From Vitellaria paradoxa (lineage: Eukaryota > Streptophyta > Magnoliopsida > Ericales > Sapotaceae), in assembly GCA_019916065.1 (NCBI GenBank), contig CM034233.1, positions 41,828,862 through 41,892,861 of the forward strand: a stretch of DNA of 64,000 nt, read 5' to 3'. This document shows, in pieces, positions 10,066 through 19,939 of the stretch. Within the stretch, counting starts at the first letter, position 1, and each line of letters starts with the position of its first letter. The translations under genes were made by a program, and so were the position numbers. The notes under the pieces are model-generated. The model ran no database searches. It was not told where the DNA came from and worked only from the letters and a program-made list of their open reading frames with translations.

Positions 10066-11095
10066 TTGGCTGCTAAACGTGGTAGTTCTTCACAAAGTTA
10101 TGATCACCGTAAGTTCAACTCTAAGACTGCCAAAATTTCATATGGCCAGTTTTGGGAAAGTAAAGCTATAGTTATAGAAAGAACTTGGGAAATAGAACGC
10201 TTTAGGGGGAATGAGTTCCAATGGAACCAAAATTTCGAGGAATGTGGGTGGAGACTTTTTGTCCAATTCTACCCTCAGTGTGTGCCTGAGGTGGTTAGAA
10301 AATTTTTTGCAAATGTCATACTAGTTGAAGAGAGTGAAGAAGGAGCTGATGAGATTGTCAGCTATGTAAGAGGAACTGACATAAAAATAACCCCTGATTC
10401 CTTTGCCATGTTGTTTAATCTACCCTATCCTAGGTGGCCAGATTTCCTATGCTCACTTGGAGAGGCACCTAGGATGCGTCAAATTTTTGTAGAGATATTG
10501 AGGGAAGGGGTAGAGTGGCCAGGAGCTGGCCAAGTTAAGGTGTTAGACCTTAAGGATATATATTGGACTCTACATATGTTTAGTTGCTTTAACCTCATTG
10601 CACTCCACTTCTAATTATGGGGACAAGAGAGAAACTCTACTTTATGCCATTGGGACAGGAACGATCATAGACCTATCTTAGTTATTATTGGATCAACTGC
10701 ATGACTTTCACCAGCACCCTTAGAAGTAGAGTAGGATACCCTATAGGGGTATGCTTGCTCATATCATTAGGCTGAAAGGAGTGAAAATCACTGATAACCT
10801 TTTAGTTGAAAAAGGCTCGCAAACCCTAAATTATGCATCCTTTGCCAAGGCCAGACCTTAAGGATAGCAAATAAAGAGGTTAGCAACGAGTTTGCAACAG
10901 GAGGTTGGGAGCAGCTCCCAAGTAGTAGCTGAGGACAAGGATGAAGTCACCAATAAGCAGATTGCAGATATGCTACAGAGCCAGGGTGAGACTAGTGGGT
11001 GAATTGACAAGCGCATGGGACACTTGGAGATAGTGGAGGATGAGAATTACCGCATGCTCAAGAGCATCTATGAGTACCATTATGTACAAAAGCAA
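10066..11095 (+). pseudogene. aORF1 homologue of element 2, broken
   Basis: Homologue of the ORF at 2244-3356. The open part 10066-10614 (182 codons) contains VIERTWEIERFRGNEF, TPDSFAMLFNLPYPRW and IYWTLHMFSC, which match element 1 block by block. After the stop at 10612 the homology continues in another frame (RETLLYAIGTGTIIDLS), with stops near 10678 and 10723. The C-terminal equivalent with a helical character runs to about 11095. Its start is not a clear ATG: the upstream frame reads from GGTCCCTAAAAATTGGCTGC. Function unknown, as for its partner. Confidence 0.7.
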
Positions 11096-11296
11096 CCTAA
11101 AACTCATTCATTTCAGACTTGGGATTGTACTGCATTATCTACTTTTTCTGTATTATATTAGTGCTTGTTTCTTTTTCTTTTTCATTTCCCTTTTTATTAT
11201 TTCTTTCTTTTCTTTTATTTATTTTATTTTTATCTTGCATCCACCTCTGTTGTTATTATGGTCTTGTGAATATCATTAAATCCATTATGCATTGTT

Positions 11297-11680
11297 TTTA
11301 AAGATAGGAAATCAAAAAGGATTAAACTGGATGAAACTAAAAAGCCAAAATCATATGAGCAATTGAGTGGCATAATTGCAAATAGGAAGTTGTTTGAGGT
11401 AGCTGAGGCTGACAAAGACACAATAGAAATTGCTATTGACTCATGGACCGATGAGGAGTTTATGGAGGGTAATAGTATGCCCATCCCTAATTGCCACCGA
11501 CCTATAAGAGTTATATTTCCACACAAGCATTTTAGGCACCATGGGAAAGAGGTTGACACGGCCGACTGGGAAGATGCTCCCAAACTTGACCTAGATGATG
11601 AATGGATGAAACCTTATCCCACTACCCTTACTACTTTTATTCAATATTGCTATGAAATGTGTGCCTATGCTACTAGGTAA
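11297..11680 (+). CDS. aORF2 homologue of element 2, unknown protein
   Basis: An open frame of about 127 codons ending in TAG-GTAATA at 11678. The segment DSWTDEEFMEGNSMPIP and the later DLDDEWMKP align with DWEGWPEGYFLESNSLPLP and IADEWLDAP in element 1. A basic N-terminus (KSKRIKLDETKKPKS) follows directly after an AG at 11296 (AAAGATAG), which resembles a splice acceptor. There is no clear ATG at the N-terminus, so the protein, if made, may come from a spliced message. Survival of this frame in an otherwise ruined element is notable, though it is short enough to survive by chance. Confidence 0.5.
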   Translation, partial: FKDRKSKRIKLDETKKPKSYEQLSGIIANRKLFEVAEADKDTIEIAIDSWTDEEFMEGNSMPIPNCHRPIRVIFPHKHFRHHGKEVDTADWEDAPKLDLDDEWMKPYPTTLTTFIQYCYEMCAYATR

Positions 11681-13751
11681 TATTTACCCTACTCACTTTT
11701 TTCCTATTATTCACATTATTCTGCATATTGTCATATCTTATGAATATGTTGTATCTCATATTGGGGGTGGGTAAACTTAAGAAATGCATGTTAGTCCATT
11801 TTAATGCTTAGTTAAGATTATTTTATGCCTATTATCATGCTCCCATGCACACTATAGACCTACATTATTTATTTTGACATATTGGGGATAATGTGTATTT
11901 TAAGTTAGGGGGTGGAACCATGTGGTCGCATGAATGAATGGAACATTACTTTTTCAATATTTTCTCAAAAATAAGGCAAATTTTGAACTTAAGGGCTTGA
12001 ATTTATAGTAAGTGGAACTCACTTGCATAATCTCAGTTAGTTTTAGCATAGTATTTTTTTTTTTTGGTAACTCGAAATCCACACTAGTTTATTACAACCC
12101 TTAACGAACTGTGTAACCGATAGGTAAACCAGGGAGATGTATATTCCCCTCATGCACATCCCTATCTTTAAGGTTCTTGGTTAGATTAGTATTAACTGGC
12201 ATAAGAATAATGGTTTGATTTCAGTTTTTAATTAGAAATGAAATTCAAAATGAGCATAAACCTTTTTAAGTACATTGGTATCTAGTCATTTAATATTGTT
12301 GAAATGAGAGTGTGTTAAGAATTAGAACTCATAAGAATTTGTTACCCAAGTATGCTAAGGCATAGGTAAAGAATTAAGAACCTTACATTCAGTGAGCTTT
12401 AGAGCCTTATCTTTTCTTCATGAGAGCTTACATAAAAAAATCCTATGATTTTATTTCATCTCACTATTTATTGAATAGCTTCATAACATTAGTTTGTTTT
12501 GGCATTGAATGCACAAAATACTTTGTTCAACACACACAATTGGACTAGTGTCTCTGAAAAATGCTCTTAGCCTTTAGTGTGATGTTAGGCCATCTTCGAA
12601 AATGTTGGAGCCTGTATACCCTTTCTTGATTACGTTATCCTAGAAGCAACTTGAAGCCTTGAAAAAAAACATATAAATAACAATTTTTTTTTTTTTTTTG
12701 TTTAGCCACATCAAATAACCCTTAGCCTTAGTTATTTAGGTAAGCCACCCTTTTGCATGTCATAGGATATTGGTGCAACGTTTGTGATAAGGTGAATAAG
12801 GGAGGAACTTGTAAGGAAAGAAAGTGGTAGTGAACAAATTGTTTAGATTTATGGGATTATTACATTAAGGAGATCATCATTATCTGTCCCGTAAGATTTT
12901 ATTTTCTTTCATCTTAAAAAAAATCAAAAGCTTCAGCTATTGGTATCCAAGTGGTTGTGTAAGAGAGTAAAGAGAAAGAAGTTGAGGGAGAGGGGTAAGA
13001 ATGAAACTTGATGCACCATTGGTTCAAATCCCTTAAACATGCACTTTGATTCACTATCCTTTATTGTTTACCCAACACCCCACGGCGAAGTTACAACCCA
13101 GTGAAAGACTTAACAAACTTTAGGTGAAAGGCATTTGTATGAACATTGATCTAATTTGTGTTAGTTACATAAAGTTATCTTGATACATACATTAATATGT
13201 TCCTTTATGAAGCTATACTCACATATACTTGAATTCTTTCATTCACGTCTTGATTAGATTCAGTGCACAAAATTGTTTTGCATTCATGCATTAACCATGA
13301 GTGAAACCTTTTCTAGAGTGAATTCAATTCTTGAGTGAACAACCTAGTGAGATTTGGAGTCAAAGCCGTAATTTTAGGCCATGCTTGGTAATTGGTTTGC
13401 ATGAGTAATATGAACTAACACATTTGAGTTTAGATGACCAAAAATTATTAAGTTTGATAGATGTTGAAAAAAGAGTTTATTCAATTTTTGGACATTGTGA
13501 CTTACTTATCACTAAAATTGAACCAAGATTCCTTTAACCAATTGATACTGAACTAAGAACTGGTTATGAATTTTGTGGGTAGATTTATTGCAAACCCTCA
13601 GAAGACTTTACTTGTCCAGTAAAAGAAACCTAGGGGTTTTAAAGTCTTACTGCACATAGTTAAGTGTAGCCGTGTTTCCAACAAAAAAAGAAGTAAAATC
13701 GCAGTTTTTCTTTCTCTTCAATAATCTTATTGCTAAGGACTAGTAATAGGT
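11681..13751 (+). other. Long non-coding 3' tail of element 2
   Basis: No credible ORF. It holds purine tracts at about 11760 (TTGGGGGTGGGT) and 11905 (TTAGGGGGTGG), equivalent to those at 4266 and 4367 of element 1, and a minus-strand SINE at 12051-12180. Confidence 0.65.
12051..12180 (-). mobile_element. SINE, 5'-truncated, minus strand
   Basis: It opens on the plus strand with a T run followed by GGTAACTCGAAATCC. Read on the minus strand it ends in a CGAGTTACC-A(n) tail and matches the 3' half of the SINE at 19108-19368 (TTTACCTATCGGTTA, AGTTCGTTAAGGGTTG). Imperfect flanking repeats TTAGCATAGTATT and TTAGATTAGTATT may be an old target duplication. Confidence 0.65.
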
Positions 13752-13763
13752 AAGTTGGGGGGG
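13752..13763 (+). promoter_or_regulatory. Polypurine tract of Athila-like element 2
   Basis: AAGTTGGGGGGG directly precedes the LTR start TGTAAAAGTGCAATCC, in the same arrangement as at 6094-6110. Confidence 0.7.
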
Positions 13764-14292
13764 TGTAAAAGTGCAATCCTAAACCTTGATTTCTATTGTT
13801 ATTAACTGCAATTACTCTTATATTTTATATGTTTTACTATGATTTCGGGACATTTATAGAAGTTTATTCTTTTATGCAGATATTGGTAGGAAAAAGCTAG
13901 GATTTTGTTGGAAATCTTTACAAGGGGCGAAGGAGGATCAAAACAAGATAAAAGAAGCAGAAAAAGGTGGACTTAGTCCGAACGCCATTGGGCAGTAGCC
14001 TCAGCTTCTCAACACTTAAGAAGATTTCTCCTTCATTTGTACCTAGTGTACAAATAGTGCTCCACCACCAAAATTTTAAGGATTTTTCGGGATCTTTTAT
14101 AAGTACCTAGCTTGTATTTAGTTTTTGGAGAATAGTTTTTTACACTTTAGTTTAGTTTTCTTTCAATTTTCCATAGATTAGAGAGTGTTCTTGAGTGTTT
14201 ACTTTGAACTTTGGATTGAAGTTTGGATTACACATCAATTCTTTCAATACAATTGTAGATTTTCTTTCATCCAATGGAGTTTGTCTTACTAT
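13764..14292 (+). repeat. 3' LTR of element 2, truncated
   Basis: It matches the first ~560 bp of the complete LTR at 16302 almost throughout (for example CTAAACCTTGATTTCT, GGATCTTTTATAA, TGGAGTTTGTCTTACT). It breaks off after GTCTTACT, where copia sequence begins. The remaining LTR part does not reappear directly on the far side. Confidence 0.75.
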
Positions 14293-14299
14293 TGAGATG

Positions 14300-15460
14300 A
14301 AGCATGCTTACATGAAATGAACATCCTATGCTTCAGCTATTGGGAGCTTAACGTATGCAATTGTATGCACTAGGCAAGATATAGCACATACAAGAGAGGT
14401 GTGAGCAGGTATGTCTCTCGACGAGCCTGTCAATGCGCCAACTAGGCGTAGCCTAGTTAAAGTTTGTTTTAAGGCCAAAAAACCTTGTTTAATCCCTTTT
14501 TGGAGTAGTTTTTCTGGTGATGTACAATTTTGCAATTTTTGATGATTTAATTGGGCTGTTGGTTTTTAGGGATTTGACCTCACCCCTAAAGCATAAAGTA
14601 ATTGTGTCCTTGGTTCAAGAGCCCAAGTTAGCCTGTTTTGGTTTGGTGGAGTCTCTGTTTGGATGTTAATATGGCCTTTTCATGTCATGGCACTTAAATG
14701 CCTTATTAACATTAATTAGTCTGGGTTCATTTTGAACTTTGTATTTGTCTAGTTCTTTAGACTGCTTCTTGGTTTTCTATAAGGGCTTTGAGCTTCAATA
14801 TAACATTAGGGATATGCCTCGGTGATATTTTGTACTTTATTTCATTAATTTGATTCTTTCTTACTTTAAAAAAAAAAAAAAGTGAACAGGTATATGTGTA
14901 ATCTAGGTAAATTACCTTTAAAAAAAATCCAAGTAAACATCATTAGGAAATAATGAAATAGATCTTTCGCTATTTGTGAGGTACCTCAGATGGGGATCTA
15001 TTTCAAAGGAGAAGGTCTAAAATTTTAGGGTTATATTGATTCAGGTTTGGCTGGTGATGTTGATAACAAAAAAAAGTACTACAAGGTATGTCTATACCTC
15101 AGGTGGTACAACTGTGAGTTAGATCTCTAAGTTGTAGAAGATTATGGCTCTATCTACCATAGAAATAGAATACGTTGCAATCAAAGAGGCTAGCAACGAG
15201 ATGTTGGGGAAAGAATAAAAGGATAATATTTTTTATAGTGACAGTCAGAGTGCTATTCATCTTCAGAAGAGTCTAGCTTTTCATGCAAGAACAAAACATA
15301 ATCATTTGAGATATTATTTCATCTGCTTTCTCCTAGAAAATAGTACATTGTTACTTTAAAAGATCCATGGAAATGAAAATCCAGCTTATATGTTAACCAA
15401 GACAATCATTGTCGATAAACTAAGGTTGTGCACAGCTTCAATTGGTTTGGAAGTTTAAAG
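14300..15460 (+). pseudogene. copia pol fragment (RNase H region), broken
   Basis: In broken frames it encodes a copia RT-RNase H end. The pieces are YASAIGSLTYAIVCTRQDIAH (14330-14392), then after the LINE GYIDSGLAGDVDN near 15035, the DSQSAIH-type block near 15240 and the NPAYMLTKTI-type block near 15380. These correspond to the ASAVGSLMYAM, SQSAIHLAK and NPADMLTK blocks of Tork-type copia proteins. Several stops and frameshifts make it non-functional. Confidence 0.75.
14415..14881 (+). mobile_element. LINE 3' end, 5'-truncated, with poly(A)
   Basis: A 467-bp insert with no ORF that ends in ACTTTAAAAAAAAAAAAA. It is flanked by a 14-bp target duplication with two mismatches: GTGAGCAGGTATGT (14401-14414) and GTGAACAGGTATAT (14882-14895). 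The 3' end (TTTGTACTTTATTTCATTAATTT before the A tail) resembles plant L1 LINE 3' UTRs. It splits the copia-H RNase H region. Confidence 0.75.
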
Positions 15461-15551
15461 CTTGAGATTGTGTTGTTGGCCAGTTGATTCGTATTGTTGA
15501 AGAAGTTTGTACAGTGAGAGCATGTTTTTTGGTAACCTCCAAGTGAGAGAT

Positions 15552-15905
15552 TGTTGGGTTTGTGAAGTCTAAAAAACATCGTTTGGATTCAGTTTTGACT
15601 CGATCCAAAAAAGTTACATAGGTTGATATGGACGTATGCTGAGCCTTATTATTGGGTTCTAGGCAAGTGTATTATTTAAGGTTTTTTCTTTTCGGTACAA
15701 AAACCTTGTTTTGTCTCTTATACAATTGATTAAGAATTTTGATAATAAGAGCGATCAACTAGCAACACCGTAGATGTAGCCCTAGTGGTTAACCACATAA
15801 ATTTTTTTTGTCTCTTCTGTGTGATTTTATTTTTCAATTCTATTCTTAATTTAATTATTTTGTTGACATTCTTAGGAATCACAAAAATTTATTCAATTTT
15901 CCAAC
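15552..15905 (+). repeat. LTR of copia-H
   Basis: It starts TGTTGGGTTTGTG after the AGTGAGAGAT purine-rich stretch and ends CCAACA. Its first 130 bp recur inverted at 18280-18409. Confidence 0.7.
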
Positions 15906-16301
15906 ATTTTTGTCAAATTCTATTATTTTGGGTTAGATTTTAGATGATATAAAAGTCCCAAAATTTAGGTTATCAAATGAAATCAAATTTAACTCAAAAA
16001 ATCTTATTTTAATTCGAAAAATAAGAATTAGTCAGAATTTTTACCAGATGAAATCAAATCCTATCAAATCCACCATTCCAAACAAAGTGTAATGGATTTG
16101 AAGCAAACTACATATATATCTTCAAATATATATATTGAGTAAGCTACATGGAGACTCATTTAATTAAAGATAATTTCTCCATACTATCCTTAATTATAAA
16201 ACCCTATAGTTTGACCCCCCTAAACTATGGAAATGGGATCTCGTTCAAGAATCTCTAACAAAATTAGGTTTTTTAAGTCCAAAATACCATTATATGATAA
16301 T
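15906..16301. other. AT-rich spacer, nothing recognised
   Basis: About 400 bp of AT-rich sequence between the copia-H LTR and the Athila-family LTR. No ORF or repeat that I can assign. Confidence 0.6.
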
Positions 16302-17683
16302 TGATTACACTTGAAAAGTGTAATCCTAAACCTTGATTTCTATTTTTTTAACTAAAATTACTCTTATGTTTAATATGTTTTACTTTGATTTCTGGATATT
16401 TATAGAAGTTTGGTCTTCTATGCAAATATCAGTACGAAAAAAGTTAGGATTTTGCTGGAAATCTTTACAAGGGACAAGGAGGATCAAAACATGGAAAAAG
16501 TAGTAGAAGAAATGTGGACTTATTTGGACGGCATTGGGCGGTGGGCTTAGTTTCTCAACACTTAGGTAGATTTTTCCCTCATTCGTACGCAGCGTCCGCC
16601 AGCAAAAGTTTTAGGGTTTTTCAGGATCTTTTATAAATACCTAGCTTGTATTCAGTTTTTGGAGAGTCGTGTTTTACATTTTAGTTTAGTTTTCTTTCAA
16701 TTTTCCTTAGTTTAGAGAGTATTCTTAAGTGTTTACTTTAAAGTTTGGATTACACAACAATTATCTTGAGTGTTTACTTTGAAGTTTGTATTGAAGTTTG
16801 GATTACACAATAGTTCTTCCAATACAATTGCTGATTTTCTTTCATCTAATGGAGTTTGTCTTACTCCCTTTCTCTTTTATTTGCTATTTGATTTATTTGT
16901 AATGCTAGAGTAGTTTTCTTTTCTTGATTCAACCCATCAGTGATGGGTAGGACCTTGTTCTTGCATGGATGGGTTTAAACCTAAAATGCAACGTGAAAGT
17001 TGTATGTTGAGGTTTCTAGATCTGCTTTCTATTGTTTTCAAAACCCTAAAAAACATGTGTAGTTGATCATATTGCCTTGAAATCACTGATAACTACATGT
17101 GATTAGAACTTTCAAATTTTGAAAATATAAGAAACAAATTTAGACCAAAAATGAAAGAGCGATAATATCTTTCCAATTTTTTCTATCCTAAACATGATTT
17201 TAAAACTGTACTTTGGATCTTTGGCTTTCACGAAAACATCTTTCCGGTCTACTTTTCCTAAATGCGACTCAGTAATTTTCACATCCATTATAAGGGCAAG
17301 AGATCTACCTTGATTTGTAGGTAGGATCAAGATCTTTCAATTATCTTGAATACCTAGTTTTATTGCTTATATTGTTTAGTTTTTTTTTTTTTTTCATTTA
17401 GAACTTTAATATTTCATTAGTTAGTGTATAAATCATTTAAGTTCATGAATTTTAGTTTAGTTTAATAATTGCAATTTAATTTATTCATTTAGTAGTTAGT
17501 TAATCAACTCTTTCAAAATCCAAATCCATTTACTTTTCCTATTAATTTTTTTTTTAAAAAAAAAAAAGAGAAATCATTAGGTAGAAGAACTTAGAAAACC
17601 CTAGTGTTCACTCTCATAATTTCCTGTGGATACGATCTTGATATCACTAACTAAAACTACACCATCCGCCCTTATATTTGGGG
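16302..17683 (+). repeat. Complete Athila-family LTR (LTR-B)
   Basis: It starts TGATTACACTTG with the same terminal inverted repeat as the LTR at 6111 (arms at 16304-16312 and 16316-16324). It matches LTR-A (13764-14292) over its first half and ends CTTATATTTGGGG. An internal duplication of TGTTTACTTT(G)AAGTTTG occurs near 16730-16790. No polypurine tract precedes it and no internal region follows it, so it is a solo LTR or a rearrangement product. Confidence 0.75.
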
Positions 17684-17710
17684 CTTAATTCAACTGCACT
17701 ATTGGGAACC

Positions 17711-18275
17711 CCCCAATATATTGGCAAAAGGTATAGTTTTATCTGGTGAGTCTAGAATTGTATCCATTGGGAATCAAAAATTTGAAACCCATAGTTCTTT
17801 GAGATTCAATTACTTGATCTATTGTAATGGAAAGCAATAAAAATTAGATTAGATTTCGAAGTCATGTGAGTTCAAATTAATCAACTAAAAATAATCTATT
17901 AAATTACAAAATTAAACTAAATTAAAAATATAATTAATTAAAACAGAAATCAACATAAAAAGTCTTGATTCAACCTACAAATTTGGGTAGATTCACATAT
18001 TGAATTAATTAGATGTGAAGAAAAATTCTCGGTTTAAGACTCGCATTTAGGAAAAATAAACTAGAAAGATGTTATTGTGAAAACCAATTTGTCCAAAGTA
18101 TAGTTTTAAAATCACGTTTAGAATTAAAGAACCGAAAGAATAATCTTGATTTTATAATTGGTGTAAATTATGTTTCTTTAATTCTAAGTTATTTTGAAAG
18201 TTTTAATCATGTAAGATCATCAATGATTTCAAGAAAATATGATCGATCTCACAAATTTTTGAAAGTCTTGAAAAA
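17711..18275 (-). repeat. Inverted partial Athila-family LTR (LTR-C)
   Basis: The reverse complement matches the 3' half of LTR-B. Shared blocks include GATCATATT, CTTGAAATCA, ATGATTTTAAAACT, ACATCTTTC, TTTTCCTAAATGCGA and the end ATATTGGGG. It faces LTR-B tail to tail across 27 bp (17684-17710). Its 5' half is absent: at about 18275 it abuts an inverted copia-H LTR piece. Confidence 0.7.
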
Positions 18276-18279
18276 AAAT

Positions 18280-18409
18280 CCTAAATAATACATCAAGCCC
18301 AAAGTCCATTAATAAGGCTCAGTAAATATTCAAATCGAACTGCACCACTTTTTCGGATCTGGTCAAAACGGAATCCAAACCATATTTTTTAGACTCCACA
18401 AACCCAATA
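18280..18409 (-). repeat. Inverted copia-H LTR fragment
   Basis: The reverse complement begins CTATTGGGTTTGTGGAGTC and matches the first 130 bp of the LTR at 15552 (AAAAAACAT, TTTGGATTC, GTTTTGAC, TGAGCCTTATTA, GTATTATTTA). Confidence 0.75.
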
Positions 18410-19107
18410 GAGAATTCAATTTTTGTTAAGCCGTCTATATAAGCGGACAAACTTATCTTCATATATCACATTTACCATATTTTCTATTTCCTATTAACAT
18501 GATCAAATTTGATATTTCTCTTAAATCAATTAAATTCAAATTTTAAATTCAAAGGTATTCCCAACACAAAAATTTCATTTATCAAATTAAATCAATTATT
18601 TATTTTAAAATCAAATCAATTCTAAGATGGGAATGTTTCCAAACGGAGCATTAATGAATTCTTAAAAGGAACTCATTTTGCATAATTTAAAGACTCAAAG
18701 AGCAGAGTTTTATAGGGGGTGTTTGATTGGCAAAAGTTAGACAAAAATTGCAGTAAAAGTACAAAGAATTGATGTAAAAGTAATATGTGGTAAAATTTGA
18801 TTGGAAGAAAATACAAAAAATTAGTAAAAGATGGTGAGTCTTGGTTGATTTTGACCATCCATACACCCCCATAATTGAAGGGTGTGAAGTGAAAATCACT
18901 TTTAGATTTCCAAGTCTAATAAACCCTCAATTATAAAGAAGTGTAATTTTAAATTAATCACTCAACACGTGAAGATAATAAATTGAAGGTAGGATGATCA
19001 AACATAAAATTAATATAGGACACGTTTTTAATCTAGTAGTGGTTCAACATAAAATAAAATAAAAAATTGAATTTTTTTTTTCATAGGAATTCAATATATT
19101 TTTTTTT
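18410..19107. other. AT-rich intergenic sequence
   Basis: No gene seen. A stretch beginning GGGGGTGTTTGATTGG at about 18715 resembles the ends of many plant MITEs, but I could not find a matching inverted end, so it is not called. Confidence 0.5.
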
Positions 19108-19368
19108 ATTATGACCAACTACCCCAGAGCAGTTGGCTAGAGCTGTTGGCTTTCGCAAGGGAGATTAGGAGTTTGACTCCAAGGTCTAACAAACCTTGAA
19201 GATTCCCACACAAGGCATAAGTCTTGGATTTAACCGCTTCACGTGGTTTGTGGGGTATTGCACGGGCCCCCAGTTTACTTATCAGTTATGTAGTTCGTTG
19301 AAGGCTGCATTAAGTCAATGGCGTTCCGAGTTACCCCAAAAAAATTAAAAAAGAAAAAAAAAAGAGAG
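19108..19368 (+). mobile_element. tRNA-derived SINE (full or nearly full length)
   Basis: A pol III-type head is visible: an A-box-like AGAGCAGTTGGCTAGAGC at about 19125 and a B-box-like GGAGTTTGACTCC at 19169-19181. The body ends in CGAGTTACCCCA followed by an A-rich tail and a GA run. It is the longest copy of a SINE family that recurs at 12051, 19382, 40412 and 63335. A SINE needs LINE enzymes in trans to move. Confidence 0.7.
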
Positions 19369-19381
19369 AGAGAAGCTAAGC

Positions 19382-19532
19382 CTTGGATTTAACTTCGCGC
19401 AGTTTGTGAGGTATTGCGCGAACTCTCAATTTACCCATCAGTTACGTGAATCATTGAGAGCTGCATTAAATTGGTAGGGTTTCTAGGTCACCAAAAAAAC
19501 AAAACGAAACAAACAAAAAAAACAAAGAAAGA
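19382..19532 (+). mobile_element. SINE, 5'-truncated, with perfect target duplication
   Basis: It matches the 3' half of the SINE just upstream (TTGGATTTAAC, GGTATTGC, CATCAGTTA, GCTGCATTAA) and ends GGTCACC plus an A-rich tail. It is flanked by the 13-bp direct repeat AGAGAAGCTAAGC at 19369-19381 and 19533-19545. The insertion landed in the tail of the first SINE. Confidence 0.8.
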
Positions 19533-19939
19533 AGAGAAGCTAAGCAAAGAGGAAAGAAGCAAAAAGGCATATAGGTGAGGTGTAACTCTTGCAAAGTGAG
19601 ATATAACGATACAATTAAAAATTTAATGAATTGTAATACAATTTTTAAAATGAAAAGTATACTATGTCATGATATAAATATAGAATAATAATTTATATAA
19701 ATATAGTTTATATGTATTTTATTTCATAATAGATATGTATAAATATTAAACGAAATCAATTAGATTGAGTGAGTTTATTTTATTTTTTTTATTTAGGTTC
19801 ACTTTATTTATTAGATGAATAAGTTAACTCGAGAAATTTGAGGTTGACGTTGCCAGTAGATCAAGATTGTTAGATTAAAATTAAACGGTCTAACTATATT
19901 TATATATTTTTAATTATGTAAATATATTTGAACAGTTGA
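19533..19939. other. AT-rich intergenic sequence
   Basis: No gene or assignable repeat. It ends in the 16-bp left target duplication of the LINE (19924-19939). Confidence 0.6.

Larger units (their letters stand above)
7613..14292 (+). mobile_element. Athila-like Ty3/gypsy element 2, degenerate
   Basis: The visible order is RNase H end, integrase, spacer, aORF1, aORF2, non-coding tail, polypurine tract and a truncated 3' LTR. It has the same layout as element 1 but far more stops and frameshifts, so it is older. Its 5' part should lie beyond the left edge, displaced by element 1. A SINE (12051-12180) sits in its tail. The 3' LTR breaks off at 14292 against a copia fragment. Confidence 0.8.
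14293..15905 (+). mobile_element. copia-H remnant: RT/RNase H end plus 3' LTR
   Basis: It contains the last part of a copia polyprotein (14300-15460), split by a LINE insertion, followed by an LTR. The LTR runs from 15552 (TGTTGGGTTTGTG) to about 15905 (TTTTCCAACA). The 5' part of the element is missing. A minus-strand copy of the LTR start lies at 18280-18409. Confidence 0.75.

Noticed and set aside
11040..11301. Phe/Ser-rich ORFs near 11,040-11,300
   Set aside because: Translation of a T-rich tract between aORF1 and aORF2; no protein character.
18715..18930. MITE beginning GGGGGTGTTTGATTGG
   Set aside because: Looks like a MITE end but no matching inverted terminus or target duplication could be found.
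19125..19182. A tRNA gene from the A-box and B-box-like words
   Set aside because: No cloverleaf can be formed and the words lie in a SINE head with a 3' A-rich tail.
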